DNA of 36,163 nucleotides from an uncultured Oscillospiraceae bacterium (GCA_947626315.1 CANQRQ010000023.1:1-36163); one strand, 5' to 3'; counted from the stretch's first letter, positions 15,854-25,304 are shown. Notes: generated by a model from the sequence alone, not told the origin. Numbers and translations: made by a program.

Positions 15854-16789
15854 ATGAGATCAAAACCATATATCCCCTTCACCGAAGAACAGAAACGCCA
15901 GGCAGCCAACACGGACCTGGAAGTCTGGCTGCAGCGCCGGGGCGAGAAACTCATCGCCTCCGGCAAGGACAAGCGATTGGCCAGCGATCACAGCGTCACG
16001 GTCCGGGGCCACCGCTGGTACGATCACGCCGCCGAGCAGGGCGGCAATGCCATCAGCTTCCTCCAGCGGCAATATAACATGAGCTTTCAGGATGCCATGA
16101 CAGAACTGCTGGGCAACGCACCCGTCACACGGGTAGAGACATATCCATCGCCACAGAGAGAAGAACGGGAGCAAAAGCCCTTTGTCCTTCCTCCCGCCAA
16201 TGCAGATATGCATCGGGTGTTCGCCTATCTCATCAAGCAGCGGCATATTGACCGGGACGTTTTATCCGCCTTTGCCAGAGAGGGCCTGATCTACGAGGAC
16301 GCTGAACACCATAACGCTGTTTTCGTAGGTAAAGATGAGAGCGGGAAACCCCGCCATGCCCATATGCGCAGCACCAACAGCTTTGCTCCGCCCTTCCGTC
16401 TGAACGTGGAGGGCGGGGACCCGCAGTACAGTTTTCATCATATTGGAACCGATGGGAGTCTCTTCGTGTTTGAGGCTCCCATTGATCTCTTATCCTATTT
16501 GACCCTCTGCCCCACAGATTGGGAGGAAAGCAGTTATGTGGCCTGCTGCGGAACATCCATTCAACCGGTACTGAAGATGCTGGAGCGGATGCCACAGGCA
16601 GATACAGCGTACCTCTGTCTGGACAACGACAAGGCCGGCCACAAGGCCGCCGAGCGAATGACAGAGGAACTGGAGGCCCACGGGCTGAAGATCGTCCGGC
16701 TCACGCCGGAACTGAAAGATTGGAACGAGGATCTGGTCAATGAGCATCATGTACAGGAGGTAGAACAATGCCAAATCTATGGCCAATAA
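15854..16789 (+). CDS. DUF3991/TOPRIM-domain protein of the conjugative element
   Basis: A 311-residue protein. The N-terminus (LEVWLQRRGEKLIASGKDKR... VRGHRWYDHAAEQGGNAISF) matches the DUF3991-type zinc-less primase-like region. The C-terminal half has TOPRIM features: an acidic VFEAPIDLLSYL segment and YLCLDNDKAGHKAAERM, with the DxD-like LDNDKAG metal-binding motif. Such proteins accompany Firmicutes conjugative elements and are thought to act in DNA processing or primer synthesis. The start is chosen at MRSKPYIPF after GAAAGGAG. It overlaps the coupling-protein gene by 22 nt. Confidence 0.8.
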   Translation: MRSKPYIPFTEEQKRQAANTDLEVWLQRRGEKLIASGKDKRLASDHSVTVRGHRWYDHAAEQGGNAISFLQRQYNMSFQDAMTELLGNAPVTRVETYPSPQREEREQKPFVLPPANADMHRVFAYLIKQRHIDRDVLSAFAREGLIYEDAEHHNAVFVGKDESGKPRHAHMRSTNSFAPPFRLNVEGGDPQYSFHHIGTDGSLFVFEAPIDLLSYLTLCPTDWEESSYVACCGTSIQPVLKMLERMPQADTAYLCLDNDKAGHKAAERMTEELEAHGLKIVRLTPELKDWNEDLVNEHHVQEVEQCQIYGQ

Positions 16790-18651
16790 TGTTACTTGGC
16801 GGCGCAGTGGTTCTCATTTTCGGAACCATCGCCATCTTTGCCAATTCATATTCTCTCAACGGGATCAAGTCCCGCACCGTGGGCGACGGGCAGTACGGTA
16901 CCGCTCGTTGGGCCACGCTCAAGGAGATCCAACATACCTATACCCATGTCCCGTTCAAGGTCAGCGACTGGAGAAAGGGCGAGAACCGGCCTACTGCCCA
17001 GGGCCTTGTCCTGGGGAGCACCGGCAGCAAGAAGAAGCTCTTTGCCCTGGTGGACAGCGACGACATCCACTGTCTGATGATCGGCGCCTCCGGTGTAGGC
17101 AAGACAGCCTTTTTCCTGTACCCCAATCTGGAGTACGCCTGCGCCTGCGGCATGAGTTTTCTTGCCCTGGATACCAAGGGGGATCTGGCACGAAATTACG
17201 GTACCATTGCGGAGAAATACTATGGCTACCATGTGGCGGTGATCGACTTGAGAAATCCGACTCGTTCAGACGGAAACAACTTATTGACTTTGGTCAACCG
17301 CTACATGGATATTGCCCGGAAAGACGAGAAGAATCTGGCGGCCAGAGCCAAAGCGGAGAAGTATGCCAAGATCCTCGCCAAGACGATTATCAGCCCCGGC
17401 GACGACACGGACCACGGTCAGAACGCCTTCTTCTATGACTCTGCCGAGGGGGTCCTCACTTCGGTGATCCTGCTCCTGTCAGAGTATCTGCCGCCGACCG
17501 AGGAGCAGCCTTTGGAGCGGAGGCACATCGTGTCTGTGTTCACGCTGGTGCAAGAGCTGCTGGAACCGTCCAAGATCTCCGGGCAGAGTCAATTCCAGCT
17601 TCTCATGAGCAAATTGCCGCCGGATCACAAGGCCAGATGGTTTGCCGGAGCCGGTCTCAACGCATCCTCACAGGCCATGGCCTCTGTCATGTCCACGGTC
17701 CTCTCACGGCTCAACGCTTTCCTGGACTCGGAGCTGGAGCAGGTCCTCTGCTTTGACAGCGCAATAGACGCAGAGACTTTTGCTGCTGAGAAATCTGCCA
17801 TCTTCCTCATCCTGCCGGAGGAAGATACCACAAAGAACTTTATGGCGGGGCTGATGATCCAGAATCTATCCCGTGAGCTGTTCTCCGTGGCCGATGAAAA
17901 CGGCGGCAAATTGAAGAACCGCGTGGTGCTGTTCTGCGATGAGCTGGGCACCATGCCGCCCTTTGACATTCTGCCTCTGTTCTCTGCCGGACGCTCCCGA
18001 AAACTGACGCTGGTACCCATTATCCAGAGCCTTGCACAGCTGGAGAAAAACTACGGAAAAGAGGGGGCGGAAATAATTTCGGACAACTGCCAGGACACGA
18101 TTTTCGGCGGATTTGCGCCCAACAGCCAGACGGCGGAGGTGCTGTCCAAAGCCCTGGGCAGCCGTACAGTCCTCTCTGGCTCGGTAAGCAAGGGAAAGAA
18201 TGACCCCAGCCAGAGCCTCCAGATGATGGAGCGGGCGCTGATGACGGCGGACGAGCTGAAGTCCATTCCGAAGGGACACTTTGTAGTAATGAAAACAGGC
18301 TGCCACCCCATGCGGACCCGGCTGCGACTGTTTCTGGATTGGGGGATCATCTTTGAGGAGCCATACACCGTGCCGGAGCGGGCTAACCGACAGGTAGCCT
18401 ATGCCAGCCGCCGTGAGCTGGAGGCAAGTATCTACCGGCAGCATGGTCAGGCAATAACCGTAAGTGAGAAACGCTCGGTGCCATCCAGGGAACCCCCTGC
18501 CAGGAAGCCCCCCAACGGCAGTGGAATCCAGCAGGCCGCTCAAGCTGACGCAACATCCCCCAAACCGTCAGAGAAGAAGGAACAGCCTGCTGAGAACACA
18601 GAGAAGCAGGCAGAGGACAAGTCCCATGTGGTAACGATGGAGGATGAATGA
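16768..18651 (+). CDS. VirD4/TraG-type coupling protein
   Basis: A 627-residue type IV coupling protein that brings relaxase-bound DNA to the secretion channel. A membrane helix spans residues 6-26. Walker A is GASGVGKT (106-113) and Walker B is LFCDELG with Asp391-Glu392. The conserved QSLAQLEKNYG and NCQDTIFGG segments follow. The C-terminal 80 residues are a Pro/Lys/Glu-rich tail, probably disordered. It overlaps the preceding TOPRIM gene and, by 4 nt, the small HTH gene. No relaxase is found near it in the window. Confidence 0.92.
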   Translation: MPNLWPIMLLGGAVVLIFGTIAIFANSYSLNGIKSRTVGDGQYGTARWATLKEIQHTYTHVPFKVSDWRKGENRPTAQGLVLGSTGSKKKLFALVDSDDIHCLMIGASGVGKTAFFLYPNLEYACACGMSFLALDTKGDLARNYGTIAEKYYGYHVAVIDLRNPTRSDGNNLLTLVNRYMDIARKDEKNLAARAKAEKYAKILAKTIISPGDDTDHGQNAFFYDSAEGVLTSVILLLSEYLPPTEEQPLERRHIVSVFTLVQELLEPSKISGQSQFQLLMSKLPPDHKARWFAGAGLNASSQAMASVMSTVLSRLNAFLDSELEQVLCFDSAIDAETFAAEKSAIFLILPEEDTTKNFMAGLMIQNLSRELFSVADENGGKLKNRVVLFCDELGTMPPFDILPLFSAGRSRKLTLVPIIQSLAQLEKNYGKEGAEIISDNCQDTIFGGFAPNSQTAEVLSKALGSRTVLSGSVSKGKNDPSQSLQMMERALMTADELKSIPKGHFVVMKTGCHPMRTRLRLFLDWGIIFEEPYTVPERANRQVAYASRRELEASIYRQHGQAITVSEKRSVPSREPPARKPPNGSGIQQAAQADATSPKPSEKKEQPAENTEKQAEDKSHVVTMEDE

Positions 18652-18905
18652 GCTTTTTTGACACGATCTACTCTGACAATGCGCTGCCCCACCGGGCAAA
18701 GACAGTATACATGTATCTGCAAAATATGTCTGTCTCAACCGGCCAGTGCTGGCCGGGGATCAGGACGATCGCCGCTGACCTGGCCTTGTCCAGAAGCACG
18801 GTCAAGCGGGCTCTGGTTGACCTGGAGAAACACGGTTACATAGAAAAGGAGCGCCGTTACCGGGGCAACGGCAGCTCCACATCCAATCTCTACAAATTGC
18901 TTTGA
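18648..18905 (+). CDS. Small winged helix-turn-helix protein
   Basis: An 85-residue protein (MSFFDTIYSDNALPHRAKTV...). Residues 25-75 form a winged HTH of the replication-initiator/HTH_36 type: GQCWPGIRTIAADLALSRST, then VKRALVDLEKHGYIEKERR. It is translationally coupled to the coupling-protein gene. It probably regulates or helps replicate the element. It is the last recognisable gene of the element in this window. Confidence 0.75.
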   Translation: MSFFDTIYSDNALPHRAKTVYMYLQNMSVSTGQCWPGIRTIAADLALSRSTVKRALVDLEKHGYIEKERRYRGNGSSTSNLYKLL

Positions 18906-18909
18906 AAAC

Positions 18910-18950
18910 AGGCGCAGCTCCCGCCAAGGGATAACTGCGCCTTGTTGTTG
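18910..18950 (+). terminator. Probable terminator after the element operon
   Basis: AGGCGCAG (18910-18917) pairs with CTGCGCCT (18935-18942), followed by TGTTGTTG. The stem is good but the T-run is interrupted, so termination strength is uncertain. The rest of the gap to 19060 holds a second small stem, GGGAGGT with ACCTCCC, and no clear gene. Confidence 0.5.
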
Positions 18951-19060
18951 GACCGAGGGGAGGTTCACGATGGACCTCCCTGAACAGATAACTTAAACGC
19001 TACGATAAATACAGAGGAAGAATACGCACTTGGATACGGCAAACACAATTCAGATTTCCC

Positions 19061-19260
19061 CTCAGTCCGGCAGGGCTCTGGACAGGAGCATGGCCTCGGA
19101 CTGCTCATAGCTGAAGGACTCGAAGGCCACGAAGAAGCGGCTGGCTTTGTCCAGGGCGCGGATGCTCTCCATCTCCTCCGCTGTCAGGGCGAAGTCAAAG
19201 ATGTCGATGTTCTCCCGGATATGCTCCGGATTCAGGCTGCCGGGGATGGCCACAAAGCCC
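19061..19260 (+). repeat. 200-bp direct repeat, left copy
   Basis: Matches 31431-31630 at 199 of 200 positions; the only difference is T at 19202 against C at 31572. Similarity stops abruptly at both ends. Together the copies flank a 12,170-bp gene cluster. Confidence 0.95.
19062..19260 (-). pseudogene. 3' fragment of an aldo/keto reductase gene
   Basis: Encodes only the last ~65 residues of the enzyme encoded intact at 31432-32304 (GSLNPEHIRENIDIFDFALT ... LLSRALPD), with the native stop. The rest of the gene, including all catalytic residues, is missing. The sequence breaks at 19261, 25 bp from the end of the neighbouring MFS gene. It is a duplicated tail, not an independently decayed homologue, because identity to the intact gene is almost complete. 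Confidence 0.93.
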
Positions 19261-19285
19261 GTCGCAGAGATGCTTTTTGGCTACT

Positions 19286-20476
19286 TCACTGCTTCTCCTT
19301 CAGCTTCATGATGGTCCAGGGAATTGCAATAATCAATGTGATAATGGCACCAATTAACAACGGGAGCCTGGGGTTGCTATTTCCTGTAACAGTGGCTACC
19401 AGTCCAATATAAGGAGAAGCCAGGAACACGCCGAAATTGACACAGGCCGTCATAATACCGGAAGCCGTAGCCACATCATTCGGAGGCAGCATTTCTCCAA
19501 ACTGCATCATAAGAGCAGGCATAATAACATACATCGCTGCCCCGCCAAGGATAGATGCAATCATGAGGAGCGCAATATTTGTTCCAAAATAGCACAGCAG
19601 AAGAGAAATGATCAAAACAAGAAGGCAGACAGGAATCGTTTTTTTGTTCAGCACCTTATAAATTGCTCCAAAGAAAAGACTCACAAATCCACCAACGGAA
19701 TACATAGAAAGGACTGTTCCTGCAGCAGCGGCTGTCCCCAGATTTTCTCCCACGATAATGGCAGACATATTGAGAATCAGAGGATAAAAAGCAATGAACA
19801 GTAAGCCAAAGGCAATGGACATCACGAAAACAGAAGCCGGCAGCTTGGATTTTGATTTTGGGGCGTCCTCAGAAGCTGTCTCAGCATCAGCCGGCGTATC
19901 CTGATTCAAGGTTTCCATAGGCATAAACAGAAGAACCAGCAACAGAGGAATGGCCAGATACAGATGGACAAGCCAAGTATAGTTTACATTGATGGCACAA
20001 ATAATGCCCGCTATGGCCTGAATGGCCATGCCTCCGGCACATTGAATAGTCGTACCGATTCCCAAAAGGGTTGAAGCTCTGTTCTTGTCAAAATAGGCGA
20101 TAGGCAGTGCGTTTGCCACCGGAGTGGAAATACCGTAACCAATGCCAAAAATAGCTCTGGCAACGAGGATCGCATAGAAATTTTTCAGAAAATACGGAAT
20201 CACACCGGCTACGAGAGCAAGGACAATTGCGAACAAGCAGAGCGTCTTGTATTTGACTTTTGTGCCGGCTATGCTGCCGCCGATAATGGATGCGGGAAGG
20301 ACAATGAGAGATGGCAAGGTGGAGATCAATAAAACAGTTGAATATGAGACGTTAGAAAACTGCTCTGCCAAGCTGTTCAGGGCCGGATTTACAATAAAAG
20401 TAGCCTGACCGACAATAAAGACGCTCAGAATTGCAACCATGGCAAGAATGCCGGAAGTACGCTTATTAGCAGTCAA
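19286..20476 (-). CDS. Major facilitator superfamily transporter
   Basis: A 396-residue MFS protein with about 12 membrane helices and a charged central loop (DTPADAETASEDAPKSKSK) between the two halves. The LVARAIFGIGYGISTPV segment is the MFS motif after helix 4. The start appears to be TTG (MTANKRTSGIL) after AAGGGTGAG; no in-frame ATG nearby has a better site. It lies 45 nt after the alpha/beta hydrolase on the same strand, so the two form an operon. Substrate unknown; import of the cluster's substrate or export of its product is plausible. Confidence 0.85.
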   Translation of the reverse strand: MTANKRTSGILAMVAILSVFIVGQATFIVNPALNSLAEQFSNVSYSTVLLISTLPSLIVLPASIIGGSIAGTKVKYKTLCLFAIVLALVAGVIPYFLKNFYAILVARAIFGIGYGISTPVANALPIAYFDKNRASTLLGIGTTIQCAGGMAIQAIAGIICAINVNYTWLVHLYLAIPLLLVLLFMPMETLNQDTPADAETASEDAPKSKSKLPASVFVMSIAFGLLFIAFYPLILNMSAIIVGENLGTAAAAGTVLSMYSVGGFVSLFFGAIYKVLNKKTIPVCLLVLIISLLLCYFGTNIALLMIASILGGAAMYVIMPALMMQFGEMLPPNDVATASGIMTACVNFGVFLASPYIGLVATVTGNSNPRLPLLIGAIITLIIAIPWTIMKLKEKQ

Positions 20477-20521
20477 TGAAACTCACCCTTTCATAATATA
20501 CTTTTGATCATTTATTTCCCT

Positions 20522-21355
20522 TTATTTTTTCAAGAACTCCAATAGCTTTTCGGTAAACGAGCCAATGTGTTCCGGCTCAGTAAAGAACCCATGAGAAGAA
20601 GTTGGGAACGGATAAGAAGTATAGTCCTTAATGCGTTCGGCAAACCATTCATTCACTTGAGGCCGGATGAGTACCCCCTCCTTCGCATAGAAGTACCCCA
20701 GGGGAACCGTCATTTTGTCAACAAAATTCCGGGCATCCAAAATAATGGCAGACGCATAAAGGGTTAACGTCTCATCCAACCACTGCCCTTCCAAATTCTT
20801 TTCTGCAAAGGCCCGGAGTTCTTCTTCAGAGGCATCTGGAAACGCGGAACGGAAGAAGCCGGAAAAATATCCAACAAGATCTTCCGCAATCATGCCGCAC
20901 TCCTTGTACCCGGTGGCAACCGTATAGTCGTCATACTCCTTAATAAAACCAGGCGCCTGGTGATTGGCCGGAGTGGTATCGATCAGCACAACAGAGTGGA
21001 GATTATCGCAGCCGTATTTGCTCAGATACATCATAATGTTCTGGCCGCCTTGAGAATGCCCCGCCAGAACGACATCCTTCAGCCCCAGTTGCTGGATAAA
21101 ATAGTGGATATCATCGGCATTCTGCATGATGGTTGCCGGCACATATTTACTGTGTTCCGTTGGCTTAGAGCCGCGCATATTGGGCGCAATGAACCGATAG
21201 CCCGCATGAACGAGCGGCTCAGCAAACATTTCATAGCTGCTGGAGTTTCCAGTCCAACCGTGGATCATGAGGATAGGCCGTCCGGTACCCGCCTGCACAT
21301 AATTCATTTTCGTGCCGTCTTCCAAGGTTAGCCAATTATCTTTGTTGATTTCCAT
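20522..21355 (-). CDS. Alpha/beta hydrolase (Ser nucleophile)
   Basis: A 277-residue alpha/beta-fold hydrolase. It has the oxyanion HGWTGNSSS region, nucleophile elbow GHSQGG with Ser101, and catalytic His255 in SSHGFF. The fold start (TKMNYVQAGTGRPILMIHGW) resembles non-haem haloperoxidase/lactonase-like esterases. There is no signal peptide, so it is cytoplasmic. It leads the minus-strand operon with the MFS gene and is divergent from ADH1 across a 334-bp promoter region. Likely substrates are esters, lactones or related bonds; the exact one is not known. Confidence 0.85.
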   Translation of the reverse strand: MEINKDNWLTLEDGTKMNYVQAGTGRPILMIHGWTGNSSSYEMFAEPLVHAGYRFIAPNMRGSKPTEHSKYVPATIMQNADDIHYFIQQLGLKDVVLAGHSQGGQNIMMYLSKYGCDNLHSVVLIDTTPANHQAPGFIKEYDDYTVATGYKECGMIAEDLVGYFSGFFRSAFPDASEEELRAFAEKNLEGQWLDETLTLYASAIILDARNFVDKMTVPLGYFYAKEGVLIRPQVNEWFAERIKDYTSYPFPTSSHGFFTEPEHIGSFTEKLLEFLKK

Positions 21356-21689
21356 AGTATACCGTCCTTTCTATTATTTTTTTCGGTTTGACACCAACGG
21401 TTTGGCACCAATTTTCGTGTGATTATATTTTAACAGCTTTTATAAAAGAATCGAATAGTCAAAAAGTGATGGGCAGATAACTAAAAGTTTATGCTCTGTT
21501 TTCTTAGAATGGATATGAAACAAGAGCGCTAACCATTTGGTTTATGCCCTGTAACAAAATTGGACTTCAAAAAAGAAAGGTTATCCGTTAGAATATAAAC
21601 AAATCAGAAAAGAAAGACGTAAATTTGTTCTTCCGTATTCACACTTTTAGGGTTTAAACCGAATATATTTTCTGAGGAGGCAGTTGCAT
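21356..21689. promoter_or_regulatory. Divergent promoter region between hydrolase and ADH1
   Basis: A 334-bp AT-rich interval with promoters for both flanking operons. It contains ATTTGGTTTATGCC at 21535-21548, a motif that recurs with variation upstream of ADH2, and the near-direct pair CGGTTTG / CGGTTTGGCACC at about 21384-21409. No protein-coding sequence is seen in it. Confidence 0.45.
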
Positions 21690-22733
21690 ATGAAAGCAAT
21701 GGTTTTGGAAGGCATAGAAAATTACAATCTGCGTGAAGTACCTAAGCCTGAGTGCCAACCGCATGGCGCTCTTTTAAAGGTAATGGCCAATGGGATCTGC
21801 CGCAGCGACTGGCACAAATGGCATGGTCATTACTCAAAGAAATACCCGATGATTTTGGGGCATGAGATCGTGGGGATCGTTGAGGAGGTAGGCGAACTGA
21901 CTACTCGTTTCAAACCTGGCGACAGAGTGCTTGTTCCGGTTTCCGGCAGTGATGGAACCTGTGATATGTGCAAAGCCGGCCACGGCAATCTTTGCGAATC
22001 CTACCTGGTGCCTGGCATTGGCTATGCCGGCGGTTTTGCCGAATATGTGGCTGTCCCCTACGCAGACAGGAATCTGGAATTGCTGCCGGATAACGTGTCC
22101 TTTGAAGAGGGAGCCATCTTGTCCTGCCGTTATATCACCGGCTTTAATGGAGTCGTAGATATCGCAAAGGTCAAAATCGGTGAATGGGTAGCTGTTTACG
22201 GCTGCGGTGGTGTCGGCTTGGCTGCTATTCAAACTGCCCATGCCATGGGAGCGTTTGTTATCGCCGTGGCAAGAAAACAATCTTCTCTGGATATGGCCAA
22301 AAAAATGGGCGCCGATTATGTAATCAGCGCCAGGGAATGCGATCCGGTCGAAAAAATAAAAGAGATCACAAACGGCCGCGGGGTCGATGTTGCCGTTGAG
22401 TCTCTGGGCAACAAGCAGGTTGTTGTACAGTGCTTTAACAGCCTGGCGAAAATGGGCAGGCTGCTGCAGTTGGGTGTCACTCAGGACGGCCCAGAGGGAG
22501 ATGCCTCTATCCCTATTAATCCGCTGGTTCAGGGAGAGCTTCAGATACTCGGTTCCTTGAGCGGCCCGATCCAGAGCTTCAAGCCCCTGCTGGAGCTGGT
22601 TGCCGCCGGGAAGCTGGATATTAAGCCGATGCTGACGGAAACTGTCGCCCTGTCTCAGGTAGAGGATGTCTTCAAAAGGATGGACAAGGGAGACACTTTA
22701 GGCGTGATCGTGTGCAACGATTTCACCCATTAA
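21690..22733 (+). CDS. Zinc-dependent alcohol dehydrogenase, paralogue 1
   Basis: A 347-residue medium-chain dehydrogenase. Catalytic zinc ligands are Cys37 (ICRSDWH) and His58-Glu59 (GHE), with Cys146 probable. The structural-zinc loop has Asp88, Cys91, Cys94 and Cys102. The Rossmann motif is YGCGGVG at 170-176. The residue that usually selects NAD (Asp) is Ala194 here, followed by Arg195-Lys196, which favours NADP(H). The start at MKAMVLEG follows GGAGG by 9 nt. It is roughly 80-85 percent identical by eye to the enzyme at 25940. It ends at a bidirectional terminator. Confidence 0.9.
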   Translation: MKAMVLEGIENYNLREVPKPECQPHGALLKVMANGICRSDWHKWHGHYSKKYPMILGHEIVGIVEEVGELTTRFKPGDRVLVPVSGSDGTCDMCKAGHGNLCESYLVPGIGYAGGFAEYVAVPYADRNLELLPDNVSFEEGAILSCRYITGFNGVVDIAKVKIGEWVAVYGCGGVGLAAIQTAHAMGAFVIAVARKQSSLDMAKKMGADYVISARECDPVEKIKEITNGRGVDVAVESLGNKQVVVQCFNSLAKMGRLLQLGVTQDGPEGDASIPINPLVQGELQILGSLSGPIQSFKPLLELVAAGKLDIKPMLTETVALSQVEDVFKRMDKGDTLGVIVCNDFTH

Positions 22734-22747
22734 TTGCATCCCAGTAC

Positions 22748-22790
22748 AAGATAAAACCGCCGGTTCATTTTGGACTGGCGGTTTTATCTT
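22748..22790. terminator. Bidirectional terminator between ADH1 and LysR
   Basis: AAGATAAAACCGCC (22748-22761) pairs perfectly with GGCGGTTTTATCTT (22777-22790). It has A-rich and T-rich flanks on either strand and sits between convergent genes. Confidence 0.85.
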
Positions 22791-22798
22791 GAGCGATT

Positions 22799-23725
22799 TC
22801 AGTTGTTTTTTCCGTAAAAACGATCCTCTTGAGATAGATTCATGACTTTTTCTGCCGTGTCAAGAAACCGCTGGACGAGCGGAGATGGATTTCTGGCGCA
22901 GACGATTCCCCAATCCCCTGTAAACTCCCAGGCAACTGGAATGGTGTGAAAAAGGGGGTGGATCTTCTCCCAAGGGTCAATGATCACGATGCCACAGCGG
23001 TTGCAGTTGCAGGCATTAAAAGCGTTGATCTCAATGGTCTCGCAGTCCAGGATCTCAATTTTCGGATGGTGAGCTGTCAATTCCTCCCTTAGCCGGTCGT
23101 AACAGGCAAAGCGTCCTTTCTGAACCAACATCAGCTTTTGCCCGTAAAAATCACGAATGCGCAAGTGTTTTTTGCCGGCTAAAGGATGATCGGCTGTAAC
23201 GGCCACCTTTAAGGGCTCTGTCCGCAGCCGCAGGCCTATACACTTTCGGTAAGACAACATAGTAGGGTCAATGAGCCCGATGTAAGCGTCCATGTCCTTC
23301 CCCAGATTCATAAACATATTGTCTACGGCTTCAGTGTTGTTTTCAAAGGGAATGATATTCAATGCCAGGTCCGGGCAGTACTGATGGATCTTAGGCCATA
23401 TATCCTCCAGCATATCCGCCGGTGTATTGAGAGATTTGCCAATTCTGATTTCACCGCTGTCCATCCGCTCGGACCGTTTGGCCCGGGCGACGGCGGTATT
23501 GGAATAATTGATGATTGTTTTTGCGTCTTTGTAAATGTCTTTGCCTGCGGCGGTGAGAATAACCCCTTGGTGCGTCCGAATAAAAAGTGTTACACCCAAA
23601 TGCTGCTCTAAGCTGTTGATCTTTTTTACAACTGCCGTTGGCGAGATAAACAACTGTTCGGCTGCCTTGGAAAAACTGCCCGTATCCGCAACCACTATAA
23701 AGGTATCCAAGTGTTGATTATACAT
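22799..23725 (-). CDS. LysR-family regulator with a CxCxxC cluster
   Basis: A 308-residue LysR-type regulator. The winged HTH is at residues 3-60 (FIVVADTGSFSKAAEQLFIS) and the effector-binding domain at about 90-290. The effector domain contains Cys239, Cys241 and Cys244 (NACNCNRCG), absent from the paralogue at 34962, which has FNRVEQNRG there. It is the last gene of the minus-strand symporter operon, 82 nt after the SSS gene, and is the obvious candidate regulator for the two divergent promoter regions of the island. Confidence 0.88.
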   Translation of the reverse strand: MYNQHLDTFIVVADTGSFSKAAEQLFISPTAVVKKINSLEQHLGVTLFIRTHQGVILTAAGKDIYKDAKTIINYSNTAVARAKRSERMDSGEIRIGKSLNTPADMLEDIWPKIHQYCPDLALNIIPFENNTEAVDNMFMNLGKDMDAYIGLIDPTMLSYRKCIGLRLRTEPLKVAVTADHPLAGKKHLRIRDFYGQKLMLVQKGRFACYDRLREELTAHHPKIEILDCETIEINAFNACNCNRCGIVIIDPWEKIHPLFHTIPVAWEFTGDWGIVCARNPSPLVQRFLDTAEKVMNLSQEDRFYGKNN

Positions 23726-23807
23726 AGCTTCATTCCCTATGTTAAATTCATACTATTCGGTCTTATAAAGCAGAGAAGCTGAACGGGAGAGAAAGTCCTG
23801 CCGCCTG

Positions 23808-25304
23808 TCAGGTCGCAGACATCATTTCCTTTTTCTTCTGTGCAAGCATTTTTTTGGTCTCCGGCATGAAGTGTGATTTATCCTGAGCCGGAGTGAGGAG
23901 ACTGACTACAACCATAATGACGAAACTCGCGAGTAATGCAAAAGCTTCCATTGTAAGCTCAAACGGCCAAACCCAAAGATTGGTGTATTTCAGAACATTT
24001 ACAATTATGATCAGGGCCAAACTAAAAATACCGCTTGCCCATACGCCTTGTTTGGTCGCTCTGCGCCAGCGAAGGCCAAGAATAAGCGCCGGAGCAATCA
24101 CGGCCGCGAACGCACCCCATGCCGCATTGCCAAGCTGCTGGATGCCAAAATCCGGGCGAAAACTCATAGCCAGGCTGAGCGCCAGGCACAAAAGCGTAGC
24201 AAACTGACTAATGCGCTTTCCTCTTTTTCCACTCATGTCCATGTGGAGCCAATTTGCCATAACGTCATTGACACAGGCAGACGAACATGAAATCAAATGC
24301 GCTGCCCCGGTGGACATGATGGCAGACAAAGCGGCCGCTACGACGAGGCCAACAACCCAGGGACTACAGAAAGTCTGAATAAAGATCATCACTAAATTGT
24401 CCGTGTTCGTGATAGGGGCCATAGCTCCGGTCTGGACCAGAGCGCGGGAGGCAATTCCGACATAAGTCATTAAGGTCGTCAGCACATAGGATACGGCGCC
24501 GATAAGAATGGCTTTCGGATATAGTTTATTGTCAGTCAACTGTGCCCATTTGACGGTTATGGAGGGCTGCCCCATATAGCCTACCGAATATATAAAGGCG
24601 AGAGAAAAGAAATACCCGAAGGATGTGTTGGTATTAACCGGATAAAACAAGGTTGAATCGTATGCTGCGATCGTCTCGTTCATGGCTGTTAGGCCCCCCG
24701 CGAGGCGGACGGCTACAGAGGCCATGAAAATGCTGCAAAACAAAGCAATCAGGCATTGAATACCGCCAACAAATGCTGTGGATTCATTTCCCCCGAGAAC
24801 GCTGTAGAGCGCTACACAACCAACGCCGATGAAAACGGCTGTGTTGTATCCAACTCCCAACATGCTGCTCATAACTGTGCCAATAACGACCCATTGCACG
24901 GCAGCGGAAGCGATACCCCCTATTATGATAATCGGGATGACAACGGCCCGGAGTTTTGGCTCAGAATACATATCGCAGATAATGTCCGTTACCGTCACAT
25001 GTCCACGGCGGGCGGCAATACGCTTCATGGGTCTGCCAATGATCCATGCACTGAGTACAAAGCCCAGCCAACCGCCGCCTAAAATAGTTGTACCAAGGTA
25101 AGGAGCATAGCCTTGGTTATATGCAGTCCCAGGCGTGCCGATGAAACCTACGCCGCTGATACTTGTAGCAACAATAGCAGTGGCCATAACCCACGGCGGT
25201 AAGGAGCCGCCGAAATAGTTTTTTCCGTTTTTTGCATGCCTGGCAGATATATTTCCAATAACAATCATTAAAACGAGATACACAAGGACGACAGCTATTG
25301 CCAT
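23808..25304 (-). CDS. Sodium:solute symporter (SSS family)
   Basis: A 498-residue membrane protein with about 13 helices. SSS-family features are the N-terminal ARHAKNGKNYFGGSLPPWVM segment, the SISGVGFIGTPGTAYNQGY region after helix 2 and the ALSAIMSTGAAHLISCSSAC segment. It should import an organic solute with Na+. The RBS is AAGGAGG. It follows the gene for a 52-residue membrane protein by 84 nt and precedes LysR. The substrate is unknown; family members carry sugars, amino acids, carboxylates or vitamins. Confidence 0.9.
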   Translation of the reverse strand: MAIAVVLVYLVLMIVIGNISARHAKNGKNYFGGSLPPWVMATAIVATSISGVGFIGTPGTAYNQGYAPYLGTTILGGGWLGFVLSAWIIGRPMKRIAARRGHVTVTDIICDMYSEPKLRAVVIPIIIIGGIASAAVQWVVIGTVMSSMLGVGYNTAVFIGVGCVALYSVLGGNESTAFVGGIQCLIALFCSIFMASVAVRLAGGLTAMNETIAAYDSTLFYPVNTNTSFGYFFSLAFIYSVGYMGQPSITVKWAQLTDNKLYPKAILIGAVSYVLTTLMTYVGIASRALVQTGAMAPITNTDNLVMIFIQTFCSPWVVGLVVAAALSAIMSTGAAHLISCSSACVNDVMANWLHMDMSGKRGKRISQFATLLCLALSLAMSFRPDFGIQQLGNAAWGAFAAVIAPALILGLRWRRATKQGVWASGIFSLALIIIVNVLKYTNLWVWPFELTMEAFALLASFVIMVVVSLLTPAQDKSHFMPETKKMLAQKKKEMMSAT

